NCBI GenBank assembly: GCA_026390695.1
Contig: JAPLFL010000104.1
Location: 22,509-86,508 of the forward strand
Direction of reading: 5' to 3'
DNA from: Candidatus Kapaibacterium sp.
GTDB lineage: Bacteria > Bacteroidota > Ignavibacteria > Kapaibacteriales > UBA2268
DNA length: 64,000 bases
Under the pieces are notes generated by a model. The model was not told the DNA's origin. It saw only the letters and a program-made list of their open reading frames with translations, and made no database searches. Every line of letters begins with the position of its first letter. Positions within the stretch are counted from its first letter, which is position 1. Positions 9,796-19,164 of this stretch are shown piece by piece. A program made the position numbers and the translations under genes.

Positions 9796-10470
9796 ATGAA
9801 AAAATTTTCAAAATACATTGATGGAACAATTCTCAGGCCAGATGCTACTATCCGTCAAATCCGCAATCTTTGTAACGAGGCTTTGGAATTTGATTACGCC
9901 AGTGTTTGCGTTAATCCATATTTCGTTAATCTGGCATATAAATTCTTAAAAGGTACACCAGTTAATACTTGTACCGTTATTGGGTTTCCATTGGGAGCCT
10001 CTGCTATTGCAATTAAAAAATTAGAAGCCGGATTGGCTTTGAAAGAAGGTGCTAATGAGCTTGACATGGTGATAAATATATCTGCTCTTAAGGAGAAAAA
10101 TTACAATTTTATTGAGCAAGAAATTTCTCAACTCGTAAAAATTGCTCATTCAGGTGGAGCTATTCTAAAGGTTATTATTGAAACATGTCTCCTAAGTTAT
10201 AATGAAAAGATTGAAATATCTAAAATTGTGAGTTCCTCCGGTGCTGATTTTATCAAAACATCAACTGGATTTTCTTCTGCTGGTGCCACTATAGATGATG
10301 TGGAATTATTGAAAACAAATGTGAGTGCGGATGTAAAAGTTAAAGCATCAGGTGGTATTAAAACATATCCTTTTGCAAAACAATTAATTGATGCCGGTGC
10401 CGATAGATTAGGTACAAGTGCAGGTTCAGTAATTATTGAGGAATATTTGAGAATCAACCAACAGAAATAA
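9796..10470 (+). CDS. deoC: Deoxyribose-phosphate aldolase
   Basis: 224 aa, full length for the family. The enzyme cleaves 2-deoxy-D-ribose 5-phosphate to glyceraldehyde 3-phosphate and acetaldehyde in deoxynucleoside catabolism, in the cytoplasm. The TIM-barrel landmarks are visible. FIKTSTGF carries the Schiff-base lysine, and VKVKASGGIKT carries the second catalytic lysine with the phosphate-binding glycines. The N-terminal YIDGTILRPDAT matches the usual IDHTLLKP start region. GGAAG lies 11 nt before the ATG. No other deo genes (nucleoside phosphorylase, phosphopentomutase) are next to it. Confidence 0.96.
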   Translation: MKKFSKYIDGTILRPDATIRQIRNLCNEALEFDYASVCVNPYFVNLAYKFLKGTPVNTCTVIGFPLGASAIAIKKLEAGLALKEGANELDMVINISALKEKNYNFIEQEISQLVKIAHSGGAILKVIIETCLLSYNEKIEISKIVSSSGADFIKTSTGFSSAGATIDDVELLKTNVSADVKVKASGGIKTYPFAKQLIDAGADRLGTSAGSVIIEEYLRINQQK

Positions 10471-10523
10471 AATAATATCATTTTTTTTTGTAAATTGTAC
10501 TGTTAAATTTTTTGGTGATTGGA

Positions 10524-12164
10524 ATGAATTGCTTTTTTTATACAGTCTTATTGATTTTAACGACAAATATAAATATCCTATTTGCCGAGAATGATGCTAA
10601 AATTTCTATAAACTTACCAGATGAAAATGGCAATAATTCTGCACTTTATAGCAAAAGTTATGCTCTTATTATTGGAGTGAGCAATTATTATGGCGGCTGG
10701 CCAAAACTGCCAGGTGTAACCAAAGATATTGAAGCTGTAAAATCAAGTCTTGAAAAGCAACATTTTACATGTGTTGTTGTTGTTGATCCTGACAATGTGA
10801 AACTTTCAAATGCTTTTAACGACTTTATTTCCAAATATGGTTATGATACCGAGAACAGGCTTCTATTCTATTTTGCGGGTCACGGACACACTATAAAATC
10901 AAGTTATGGTGAAGAAATGGGATATATTATACCAGCAAATACACCGAATCCTAATAAGAATAAAGAAGGATTTATGTCAACGGCTATGAATATGCAAGAA
11001 ATTGAAGTATTTGCTAAAAAAATTCAGTCAAAGCATGCACTATTCCTGTTTGATGCTTGTTTTTCAGGTTCTATTTTCTCACTTTCAAGAGCAATACCTG
11101 AAAACATCTCTTATAAAACCAGAAAACCTGTTCGACAGTTCATTACATCAGGATCAGCAGAAGAATCCGTACCTGATGAATCAGTCTTTCGTAAACAATT
11201 TATTTCCGGTTTGGATGGTGAAGCAGACGTAAATAAAGATGGTTTTATTACTGGTTCCGAAATTGGGGAATTTTTGCAAGAACGTGTCGTAAACTATTCT
11301 AACGGAACACAGCACCCACAATATGGTAAAATACGTAATCCAAATCTTGATAAAGGTGATTTTGTTTTTGTTGTAAATAATCAAGAGAATTTATTGATTT
11401 CCAATTCATCCAAGCTTCCGGCTCCAGTCCAGACAAGATCCGAAAACTCTGCATCAGCTCCAACTACAATTCCAAATAATAATGATGCTAATTTTCCAAA
11501 ACAGATTAGCACTGAACGTCCTGTTCTTCCTGAAAAAAAATCAATTATGAAAGCTCAAAATGAACTTGAAAATTGGTATGTATTTTTAAGTGTTGCTTTT
11601 CCAAAAAATTTCTATCCCACTGTATTGACAACATACATTCAGGATAATATTTCAGCAACATCTCTTCCAATTGCTGGGAGTTGCGCTTTTTATTTCCCTC
11701 TGAATAACTCATCTTTAATCGGTGGATCAATCGGAGCCACAAATGATGCTTATTATGTAATTGGTCATAATGATCTTGATTCAAGCAATTATAACAAGGG
11801 CATGGGATTCTCTTTTTATGATTTTTCAATATCCGGCATTTATTATTTCTTTAAGGATATTGGCGATAGCTGGTATGCAAGATTAGATCTCGGTTTTACA
11901 GGTTTAATGGCAAATCATAAAACTCTATGTTTTGACACTACTCCTCCTATTTATGAATCATATAATCTCAAACATTACGGCTATACTACATTAGCAGGGT
12001 TTGGCTATTCTCTGCCGATCAGCTCGGGAACAAGATTTGATTTTTTCTGTCATGCTATTTTCAGAAGTATTTCCGGTGTTAAAACCAGTAGCTGGACTGA
12101 ATCCAATTTCATTGAATCTGGCACCTACTCAACTGTTCAATTTGGTGTAGGAATCCTTTTTTAA
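10524..12164 (+). CDS. Caspase-like (C14) protease with C-terminal barrel-like domain
   Basis: 546 aa from the ATG at 10524; a TTG 12 nt upstream is in frame but weak. A signal peptide covers about 1-21. Residues 45-255 form a caspase/metacaspase fold. The catalytic pair is His120 in YFAGHGH and Cys179 in FLFDACFSGS, and SYALIIGVSNY forms the first strand. An EF-hand-like calcium loop, DVNKDGFITGSEIGEFL, lies at about 235-251. A Pro/Ser/Asn-rich linker (about 300-345) leads to about 190 beta-rich residues ending FGVGILF, which looks like an outer-membrane or surface barrel. The protein is probably exported, so the protease would act in the periplasm or at the surface. The substrate is unknown. 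Confidence 0.8.
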   Translation: MNCFFYTVLLILTTNINILFAENDAKISINLPDENGNNSALYSKSYALIIGVSNYYGGWPKLPGVTKDIEAVKSSLEKQHFTCVVVVDPDNVKLSNAFNDFISKYGYDTENRLLFYFAGHGHTIKSSYGEEMGYIIPANTPNPNKNKEGFMSTAMNMQEIEVFAKKIQSKHALFLFDACFSGSIFSLSRAIPENISYKTRKPVRQFITSGSAEESVPDESVFRKQFISGLDGEADVNKDGFITGSEIGEFLQERVVNYSNGTQHPQYGKIRNPNLDKGDFVFVVNNQENLLISNSSKLPAPVQTRSENSASAPTTIPNNNDANFPKQISTERPVLPEKKSIMKAQNELENWYVFLSVAFPKNFYPTVLTTYIQDNISATSLPIAGSCAFYFPLNNSSLIGGSIGATNDAYYVIGHNDLDSSNYNKGMGFSFYDFSISGIYYFFKDIGDSWYARLDLGFTGLMANHKTLCFDTTPPIYESYNLKHYGYTTLAGFGYSLPISSGTRFDFFCHAIFRSISGVKTSSWTESNFIESGTYSTVQFGVGILF

Positions 12165-12213
12165 TTACCAATTAGGAATAAGTAATAAATTTTAATATAT
12201 TATAAGAAACTAT

Positions 12214-13413
12214 ATGCATAAAATTGAAGCATCAAAATTATTAAAGAAAGTAATGTCCGATCATTTTATCGCTTTCAGTGATAAAAGTAAAAAAGTAGCA
12301 TGGTGTACAAGTGTTGGTCCTGCCGAGCTACTGCGGAGTTTTGGATTTGAAGTTTATTTTCCTGAAAATCATGGTGCACTGCTTGGCACATCACGTTTAT
12401 CAACTGAATTTATACCCATTGCTTCTACTGTTGGTTATTCAAGCGAGATTTGCTCATATCTTACCTCTGATATAGGATCATATTTAAGTAAGAATACTCC
12501 ATTAACAAAAAATTTCGGTCTTGATGGTGTTCCAAAACCTGATTTATTAGTTTATAATACTAATCAATGTCGTGAAGTTCAGGACTGGCTCTTATTTTAT
12601 GCCAAAGAATTTAATTGTCCGATTGTAGGAATTCAATCACCGAGACATCTTGACGAAGTAAAAAAATCAGATATAGATAATGTTGTTGCTCAAATGAAAG
12701 CTATGATTCCGGTTTGTGAGCAAGTCAGCGAAAATAAATTTGACCTTGATAAATTTAAAGAAACTTTAAAACTTAGTAAGGAAGCCACTCTATTATGGAA
12801 ACAATCGTTGGAAACCGCAAAGAATATTCCTGCTCCGATTTCTTTTTTCGATAGTACAATCCACATGGGACCAATAGTTGTTTTACGTGGAACTGAAATA
12901 GCCAAAACTTACTATGAGACTTTATTGAAAGAATTAAACACTTATGTTGATCAAAAATCCGGAATAATTGAAAATGAACAAACCCGCATCTATTGGGAAG
13001 GAATGCCAATATGGGGGAAATTGAGAATGACTTCCGAATTATTTGCATCTAAAAATGCTGCTGTAGTAGCTTCTACATATTGTAATAGCTGGATATTTGA
13101 TGATTTTGATGAGAATGAACCATTTGAATCATCGGCTTTAGCATATTCAACAATTTTCATTAATATGAGCGAACCTGTAAAATTTGTTAGGATGAAGAAA
13201 TTAATTGAAGATTATAAAATCAATGGAATTGTTTTCCATGATTCCAAAACTTGCTTCAATAATTCAAATTCACGATTTGGGCTTCCACAGCGATTGAAAG
13301 ATGAAACCGGAGTTGAGGTTTTAACGATTGAAGGTGACTTATGCGATCTTCGCTTTTTTTCTGAGGCTCAGTCAGTTACAAAAATTGAGACTTTTATTGA
13401 ACAGATGCTTTGA
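12214..13413 (+). CDS. 2-hydroxyacyl-CoA dehydratase D-component-like protein
   Basis: 399 aa of the HgdB/BcrC/FldB family, whose members carry an iron-sulfur cluster in radical dehydratases or benzoyl-CoA reductases. The C-terminal signature is clear: GLPQRLKDETGVEVLTIEGD followed by LRFFSEAQ and a helix to the end. Cysteines at SEICSYLTSDIG, NTNQCREV and HDSKTC are placed like cluster ligands. Known systems need a second subunit and an ATP-dependent activator with a bridging cluster. Neither is in this window, so the substrate cannot be assigned. The gene lies 49 nt after the caspase-like gene on the same strand, with no functional link apparent. Confidence 0.82.
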   Translation: MHKIEASKLLKKVMSDHFIAFSDKSKKVAWCTSVGPAELLRSFGFEVYFPENHGALLGTSRLSTEFIPIASTVGYSSEICSYLTSDIGSYLSKNTPLTKNFGLDGVPKPDLLVYNTNQCREVQDWLLFYAKEFNCPIVGIQSPRHLDEVKKSDIDNVVAQMKAMIPVCEQVSENKFDLDKFKETLKLSKEATLLWKQSLETAKNIPAPISFFDSTIHMGPIVVLRGTEIAKTYYETLLKELNTYVDQKSGIIENEQTRIYWEGMPIWGKLRMTSELFASKNAAVVASTYCNSWIFDDFDENEPFESSALAYSTIFINMSEPVKFVRMKKLIEDYKINGIVFHDSKTCFNNSNSRFGLPQRLKDETGVEVLTIEGDLCDLRFFSEAQSVTKIETFIEQML

Positions 13414-13435
13414 GGAAGGTTTTTAGAGTACAATT

Positions 13436-14293
13436 TTAAATTTGACCAGCTTGAGTTGAAGAGTCGGTCCTGAGGAGACTTGATACTTTATCTGAAATTA
13501 ATATATTGAAAAAGCAGAGCATTCTCATTTGAAAATCTCTGTCATCAGCAGAACATACTCGTTTGGAAAAAGGGAACAATCCACCAATGTGATTCCATGA
13601 GCTTCTTAAAAAGGCGGTCCCAGAAAACGCTAATTTAAAATACCGAATATTATTAATCTTATAAATTTCCTCTTGACAATATATTCGATAAGATAGCGGA
13701 ATTTTTTGTTTATCTGAAATGATTTCTGAATCAGGGACATTTTCATTTCTAAAGCCAATCCCTTGGCCTCCAACCATATATATCGAAGAATTTTCTTTTA
13801 ATATATTTAAAGAATATTGTATCCAGTCAGGCAATAGGATATCATCAGCATTCAAAATATAAAAAAGATTGTTTGCAGATAGATTTATCGCTTTATTGAT
13901 ACTGGCATACTGTAGCAGATTTGTTTCATTGTTAATTAATTTAAAACTATATTTTGATTTTAATTCTTGTATAATTTCAAGAGTGTTATCAGTCGAAGAA
14001 TCATTGATTATTGTAATGGAAATATCCTTTGGAATTGACTTTAGAGCTGATTCGAGGAATTTACCGTGATTATAACAAGGGATCAAAACCTCAGGTAAAA
14101 ACTCCGATTCTCTCTCAGGTAATGGAATATCTTTATGCCTATGATAAAAGTCAATCAATTTTTTATTAATTGAGGAATCTTTAATCATAACACTGAATAT
14201 CTTTCTTATTTCAGAATAATTCAATTTTCTGGAATTTATTCTATTAAATAACTTCTTCCAATAAGAAAGATTCGACAACTCCCAAATTTCCAT
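13436..14293 (-). CDS. Family 2 glycosyltransferase
   Basis: 285 aa. The GT-A core starts near residue 68: EVLIPCYNHGKFLESALKSI, then TIINDSSTDNT (nucleotide-sugar binding Asp) and FYILNADDILLPDW (the DxD-like metal-binding acidic pair). The roughly 65 N-terminal residues are helical and not part of the usual domain. There is no membrane segment, so the enzyme is probably cytoplasmic or peripheral. It would transfer a sugar to a polysaccharide, lipid or protein acceptor; donor and acceptor are unknown. It follows purB by 33 nt on the same strand. Confidence 0.85.
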   Translation of the reverse strand: MEIWELSNLSYWKKLFNRINSRKLNYSEIRKIFSVMIKDSSINKKLIDFYHRHKDIPLPERESEFLPEVLIPCYNHGKFLESALKSIPKDISITIINDSSTDNTLEIIQELKSKYSFKLINNETNLLQYASINKAINLSANNLFYILNADDILLPDWIQYSLNILKENSSIYMVGGQGIGFRNENVPDSEIISDKQKIPLSYRIYCQEEIYKINNIRYFKLAFSGTAFLRSSWNHIGGLFPFSKRVCSADDRDFQMRMLCFFNILISDKVSSLLRTDSSTQAGQI

Positions 14294-14326
14294 AAATACT
14301 AATCAAATATCCCAATATAATATTAA

Positions 14327-15619
14327 CTATAAACCAACTCTTTCAAAAATCATATCTACATTTTTAAATAAATTTTCGTAATTAAAAAGAGAATCTATTT
14401 CAGCTTCCGATAGATTTGTCGCTATTTCCGGGTTATCTGTCAGAGTTTGTCGAAAAGGTATATGATGTTCAAAAGTTTTCATAGCTGATCGCTGAACGAT
14501 TTCATAAGCATTCTGGCGCTGGAAGCCTTTCTCAGCTAATTTTAACAATACTTTCTGTGAAAATATCAAACCATGAGTCAAGTCAAGATTTTCCTGCATT
14601 TTCTTCGGATAAATCACAAGATTACTAATAAGCGCTGTAGTTCTTGCTATCAGATAATCCAACGCTATAGTTGAATCGGGAAAAATTATTCTTTCAACAC
14701 TTGAATGCGAAATATCTCGTTCATGCCATAATGCATTATTCTCAACGGCAACATGTGCGTTTGAGCGCATCAGACGTGCCATTCCACAAATCTGTTCCGA
14801 GACAATCGGATTACGTTTATGAGGCATGGCAGAACTTCCTTTTTGCCCTTTGGAAAAATATTCTTCTGCTTCATTAACCTCAGTTCTTTGCAAATGTCTT
14901 ACTTCCAGCGCTATTTTCTCAAGGAATGAGGCTATCAGAGCCAATTCATTCAAATAATATGCATATCTGTCTCGGCTAATAACCTGCGTAGAAATTTCGG
15001 CAGGCCGAAGTCCAAGCTGAGAACAAACATATTCTTCGACTTCGGGCCCCAGATGCTCAAAAGTGCCGACCGCTCCATTAATTTTTCCTACCGATACCTC
15101 ATTTATTGCACTCTTCAATCGCTTAATATTTCTCACACATTCATCAAAAAATAAAGCTATTTTCAAACCGAAAGTTGTTGGTTCAGCATGAATTCCATGT
15201 GTTCTGCCAATACAAAGCTGATATTTAAATTCCTTGGCTCGCTCTGCCAAAGCATCTGAGAGTAAATTCATATCCCTTAAAAGTAACTCACCGGCTTGGC
15301 GGCATTGCATGGAAAAACATGTATCAAGAACATCACTTGAAGTCATTCCGATATGCAAATATTGCGACAGATGACCAATATGCTCTTCAACATTGGTCAA
15401 AAAAGCGATAATATCATGTTTTGTTATTTTTTCAATTTCATTAATTTTTTCAGTTGAACATTCTGCTCTTTTACGCATTTCCTGTGCCGCTTCGATTGGT
15501 AAAAATCCAGCATTAGCACGAGCTTCAACTGCTAATAATTCAATTTCCAGCCAAATTGCATATTTATTATCGTCTTCCCATATCTTTGTCATTTCTGGGC
15601 GGCTATAGCGTGGTATCAT
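14327..15619 (-). CDS. purB: Adenylosuccinate lyase
   Basis: 430 aa, usual length for the shorter bacterial type. The enzyme removes fumarate from SAICAR and from adenylosuccinate in purine synthesis. The fumarase/aspartase superfamily signature SSAMPHKRNP is intact. The conserved GMTSSDVLDT and GRTHGIHAEPTTFG segments (catalytic Ser and His regions) and the N-terminal MIPRYSRPEM are also present. The start lies 17 nt downstream of proS on the same strand, and a glycosyltransferase follows. No other pur genes are nearby. Confidence 0.97.
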   Translation of the reverse strand: MIPRYSRPEMTKIWEDDNKYAIWLEIELLAVEARANAGFLPIEAAQEMRKRAECSTEKINEIEKITKHDIIAFLTNVEEHIGHLSQYLHIGMTSSDVLDTCFSMQCRQAGELLLRDMNLLSDALAERAKEFKYQLCIGRTHGIHAEPTTFGLKIALFFDECVRNIKRLKSAINEVSVGKINGAVGTFEHLGPEVEEYVCSQLGLRPAEISTQVISRDRYAYYLNELALIASFLEKIALEVRHLQRTEVNEAEEYFSKGQKGSSAMPHKRNPIVSEQICGMARLMRSNAHVAVENNALWHERDISHSSVERIIFPDSTIALDYLIARTTALISNLVIYPKKMQENLDLTHGLIFSQKVLLKLAEKGFQRQNAYEIVQRSAMKTFEHHIPFRQTLTDNPEIATNLSEAEIDSLFNYENLFKNVDMIFERVGL

Positions 15620-15636
15620 AATTTCTCCAAACGATA

Positions 15637-17337
15637 TTATTTATAAAATTCACTTAAAATCAACTCTATCTCAGCTTCGTCAACTGTACTTCTCTCGTTA
15701 TTATGGCGGATTTTAACTTCCACTTTACCTTGAGAAATATTCTTTGGTCCGCAAATTATTTGCACAGGAATTCCAATCAAATCAGCATCATTAAATTTTA
15801 TTCCGGGGGAATCTGTTCTGTCATCGAAAAGTACTTCCCAACCTGCATCAGTCAACCTTTTATAAATCCGCTCACTTACTTCGGCAGTTTCAGGGCTCTT
15901 GGTAAAATTCAATCCGATCAGATGTACCTGAAACGGTGTCAATGCTTTTTTCCAGATTATACCATGATCATCATAGTTCTGCTCAATATAGCAAGCAATA
16001 ATTCTTTCGACACCAATTCCATACGAACCCATTATTATTGGATGCTCTGCTCCGGCAGCATCTAAGAAGTGAGCACCAAGTGCTTCAGAATATTTTGTAC
16101 CAAGTTTAAATATATGCCCAAGCTCTATTGCTTTTACTACTCTCAGAGCAGAACCGCATTTACTGCACTTCTCTCCGGCACTTACAGTTCTTAAATCGTG
16201 GTATTCATTAATATTGCAATCACGAATAAAATCAATATTTTTGAAATGGTACCCATCCTTATTAGCCCCGCTTACCAAGCCATTAGCATCTTTCAGTCTT
16301 AAATCAGCAATTACTTTAATTTTTGTTGGTATGTTAATTGGACCTAAAGAACCAGTACTGGCTCCGAAATATTTGACTAATTCATCTGCTTCGGCAGGTC
16401 TAACCTGATTCGTTTTAAATATTGATTGTAACTTTGTTTCATTCATTTCATCATTGCCACGCATGAAAATAAGAACAGGAGCTGAATCTACAATATATAC
16501 TACACTTTTAGCACATTGATCTTCGGTGAGATTAAATTGCACAATTAATTCATTAATTGTTTTTGCATTCGGTGTTGCGAATTCTTCGTAATGATCATCG
16601 CTTTGGATGCGTCCTACCGGCTCAACATCAGAAGTAGCAATCTCAAAATTAGCAGCATAACCGCAATCATCACAAACCGCACAAGTGTCTTCGCCAGAAT
16701 CTGATTCAACCATAAATTCTTCGGACTGGCGGCCACCCATTGCACCACTTGATGCCGAAACAATAAAATATTTCAATCCTATGCTATCAAATATTTTTTG
16801 ATAAGCTGTCCTATGAAATTCATAACTTTCATTCAATCCTTCGAAGGTCGCATCAAGTGAGTACGAATCCTTCATTGTAAACTGTCTGCCACGTAAAACA
16901 CCTGATTTTGGGCGTGGTTCATTTCGGAATTTATTTTGAATCTGATACCAAATCTGAGGCATATCTCGGTATGATTTCACGTGCTGGCGGGCATGATATG
17001 TGATTATTTCTTCGTGAGTAGGTGCAAGAACAAGTCCCTCTCTATTTTTTATATGGAACATAACATCTCCCATTGCCTCTACCCTACCTGTTTGCTCCCA
17101 TATATCAATCGGATTAAGTGCCGGTAGCAAAAACTCCTGCCCACCTATTGCATCCATTTCGCGGCGTAAAATTTCGATTACTTTCTTCTTGATTTTATAA
17201 CCAAGAGGTAAAAAAGAAAAAATTCCACTTGCTAATTGTCTGACTAATCCAGCTCGTAACATAAGTATGTGTGAAGGGATAAGCGCATCAGATGGCGCTT
17301 CTTTGAGAGTAGGAATAAAATATTTACTTTGTTTCAT
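15637..17337 (-). CDS. proS: Prolyl-tRNA synthetase (bacterial type with editing insertion)
   Basis: 566 aa class II synthetase that charges tRNA-Pro. Motif 2/3 landmarks are FRNEPRPKSGVLRGRQFTMK and IMGSYGIGVERIIA, and the conserved LVLAPTHEE is present. Between motifs 2 and 3 lies the INS domain (about 225-400) that hydrolyses mischarged Ala-tRNA. The C-terminal anticodon-binding domain runs from about 465 to the end. This is the long bacterial form, not the short archaeal/eukaryal-like form some Bacteroidota carry. It heads a probable proS-purB-glycosyltransferase unit. Confidence 0.97.
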   Translation of the reverse strand: MKQSKYFIPTLKEAPSDALIPSHILMLRAGLVRQLASGIFSFLPLGYKIKKKVIEILRREMDAIGGQEFLLPALNPIDIWEQTGRVEAMGDVMFHIKNREGLVLAPTHEEIITYHARQHVKSYRDMPQIWYQIQNKFRNEPRPKSGVLRGRQFTMKDSYSLDATFEGLNESYEFHRTAYQKIFDSIGLKYFIVSASSGAMGGRQSEEFMVESDSGEDTCAVCDDCGYAANFEIATSDVEPVGRIQSDDHYEEFATPNAKTINELIVQFNLTEDQCAKSVVYIVDSAPVLIFMRGNDEMNETKLQSIFKTNQVRPAEADELVKYFGASTGSLGPINIPTKIKVIADLRLKDANGLVSGANKDGYHFKNIDFIRDCNINEYHDLRTVSAGEKCSKCGSALRVVKAIELGHIFKLGTKYSEALGAHFLDAAGAEHPIIMGSYGIGVERIIACYIEQNYDDHGIIWKKALTPFQVHLIGLNFTKSPETAEVSERIYKRLTDAGWEVLFDDRTDSPGIKFNDADLIGIPVQIICGPKNISQGKVEVKIRHNNERSTVDEAEIELILSEFYK

Positions 17338-17536
17338 ACTAATTATCTGTTGTTATTTCTAAAAAATTCGAAAAAACAAAATTAGCTATTTCTTTATAAT
17401 TTTAATGCCTATAACAATAAATGAATTAAAATTATTTACAAATCATATTGGATTCATCATTAGCTAACAAAATTGTAAAAGCTGTGTAATTTACATTTGA
17501 GTTGTCACTAAATAATTTTTTATTTTTAATTTATAC

Positions 17537-17565
17537 TTGTTTTTTAAAAATAATCAATATATTTG
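17537..17565 (+). promoter_or_regulatory. Candidate Bacteroidota-type promoter for the cytochrome/YceI/Rieske genes
   Basis: TTG at 17537-17539 and TATATTTG (fits TAnnTTTG) at 17558-17565, separated by 18 nt. Transcription would start near 17572, about 30 nt before the ATG at 17602. The rest of the 264-nt gap back to proS is AT-rich, with no other clear signal. Confidence 0.5.
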
Positions 17566-17601
17566 TACAAATTACAATTGTTTTAATAAACTTTGAATTA
17601 A

Positions 17602-18813
17602 ATGAAATTATTTATTTTAGTAATTATTATCTGTTTAAGTGCACAAGTAGCATTTTCATTCCCTCAATATACTTTGCTTTCCGGCAATAGGTGCATCAAT
17701 TGCCATTTTAATGTACAGGGTGGAGCCTTGCGTAATGATCTGGGTTGGTATTCAGCAAGCGATGAAAGTTTAATTAAACCTGAGTGGATTGGCTTGGACA
17801 GCGTTTTTGGAGCATTTAAAGGAAATACACTATTCAATAAAAAAGTATTCTTAGGTTTCGATACAAGGTTTATTTACAATAATAATGCATACCTTGTTAA
17901 ATATATGGGTGATCAGGTTAAAATGTTCCCAATGGAACTAACTTTATACGGTGGTATAAAAGCTACGGACTGGCTCAGTGCCAATTTCGGATTTAATTCC
18001 TCATATTTCTTACAGGGTTCGATGTATTCACTTAATTTGAAACAAAGCTGGTCTGCCTCTGTTGAAATGCAGCCTGATAAAGAATATCCTCAACTTAGGA
18101 TGGGATATTTCCAACCATCGACCGGAATCAGATATGAAGATCACACCAATTTAGTCAGACAATTCATTATACCAAGCAAAGGAATGATAAATCGCAGACC
18201 TATGGTTCCGATTGATTATGCTGACTGGGGTGCAGAAATAAACTACTACTCTGAAAAATGGCTGCAATTGACTGCAGGTGTGCATCGTTCAAATAATTTT
18301 GCTTTTCAGAACGGATCAATTCGTTTTAAACAAGGATCAAGTTTCAAGTATTTGGATATTATTGATTCTTCTAAAATGGCTTTTCTTGTTAAAGGAGTTA
18401 TAAATGAAAAATTACCAGATTATAAGCTTAATGGCATGATAGGCGCTTCACTATTTTCAATTAGCGACTTCTGGATGGCCAATAGTTTTTATGGAATTGG
18501 CTATGGCGGCATTGTTTCACTCTTAACAGAAGTTTGTACATCCTATAAAAAAGACGTTCAGAAAACAACAAATTATGCTCTGGATCTGAATATTGAGGCA
18601 AGTGAAGGATTGGTCGGAATTATCGGTTATCAGAAAGGTAATACTCAAATATTCGGTAACGCTCCACTGACAGCAGATTATGCTCAATGGATTTTTGGAG
18701 TTAAGGCATATCTTTTACCATATATTGAATTCAGGCCAGAATATCGGCTTATTAAACCGGGTGACATGGACTCCTTTAGTCATTATGTTCTTCAGTTTCA
18801 TATTTTTTACTAA
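17602..18813 (+). CDS. Outer-membrane-like protein with one c-type heme motif
   Basis: 403 aa. A signal peptide (about 1-19) is followed at once by a CxxCH heme-attachment motif (Cys31, Cys34, His35 in RCINCHFNVQGG). The remaining roughly 360 residues are beta-rich with regular aromatic-ended strands (for example TLYGGIKATDWLSANFGF) and end in HYVLQFHIFY, typical of an outer-membrane barrel. I infer a barrel with a short periplasmic heme-carrying N-terminus, which would allow electron transfer at the outer membrane. I do not recognise a named family. It is first in a plus-strand run with a small membrane protein, a YceI protein and a Rieske protein. Confidence 0.75.
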   Translation: MKLFILVIIICLSAQVAFSFPQYTLLSGNRCINCHFNVQGGALRNDLGWYSASDESLIKPEWIGLDSVFGAFKGNTLFNKKVFLGFDTRFIYNNNAYLVKYMGDQVKMFPMELTLYGGIKATDWLSANFGFNSSYFLQGSMYSLNLKQSWSASVEMQPDKEYPQLRMGYFQPSTGIRYEDHTNLVRQFIIPSKGMINRRPMVPIDYADWGAEINYYSEKWLQLTAGVHRSNNFAFQNGSIRFKQGSSFKYLDIIDSSKMAFLVKGVINEKLPDYKLNGMIGASLFSISDFWMANSFYGIGYGGIVSLLTEVCTSYKKDVQKTTNYALDLNIEASEGLVGIIGYQKGNTQIFGNAPLTADYAQWIFGVKAYLLPYIEFRPEYRLIKPGDMDSFSHYVLQFHIFY

Positions 18814-18893
18814 ACGAGTGTTTTCTATTAAACTAAATAATTTTTTAAAGCGTCGGTATTGTTAATTATTTTTAATTTTTTTGGGAGAGTTTA

Positions 18894-19151
18894 ATGGTTT
18901 GGAAATATTTGAGTATTGCATTTATTGTAATTGCTCTTAGTGTTGGTGGAGTGTGGGTAGCTCATGGAACAAATATCTATACTAAGGATAAAGTTCCTGT
19001 TATCACAAAAGATGAAATGTTCGGGACTGAATCAACCGAATGGAAGCCTGAATTTCATTTAGGTTTAGAGTTTGCAGGCCCAATCATGGCTGCATCATTA
19101 ATTATAACTTTCTTTTCTTTTCGTAAATATAAAAAATCTTTGTTAAAATAA
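18894..19151 (+). CDS. Small membrane protein, two transmembrane helices
   Basis: 85 aa. Helices at about 4-24 and 57-77 bracket a roughly 30-residue charged loop, and the tail is lysine-rich (RKYKKSLLK, inside by the positive-inside rule). GGGAGAG lies about 6 nt before the ATG, supporting translation. I recognise no family and see no metal- or heme-binding motif. It sits 80 nt after the CxxCH protein and 13 nt before the YceI gene, so it is probably part of the same transcript and could be a membrane anchor or subunit. Confidence 0.7.
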   Translation: MVWKYLSIAFIVIALSVGGVWVAHGTNIYTKDKVPVITKDEMFGTESTEWKPEFHLGLEFAGPIMAASLIITFFSFRKYKKSLLK

Positions 19152-19164
19152 TCAGGTGTTCAAA

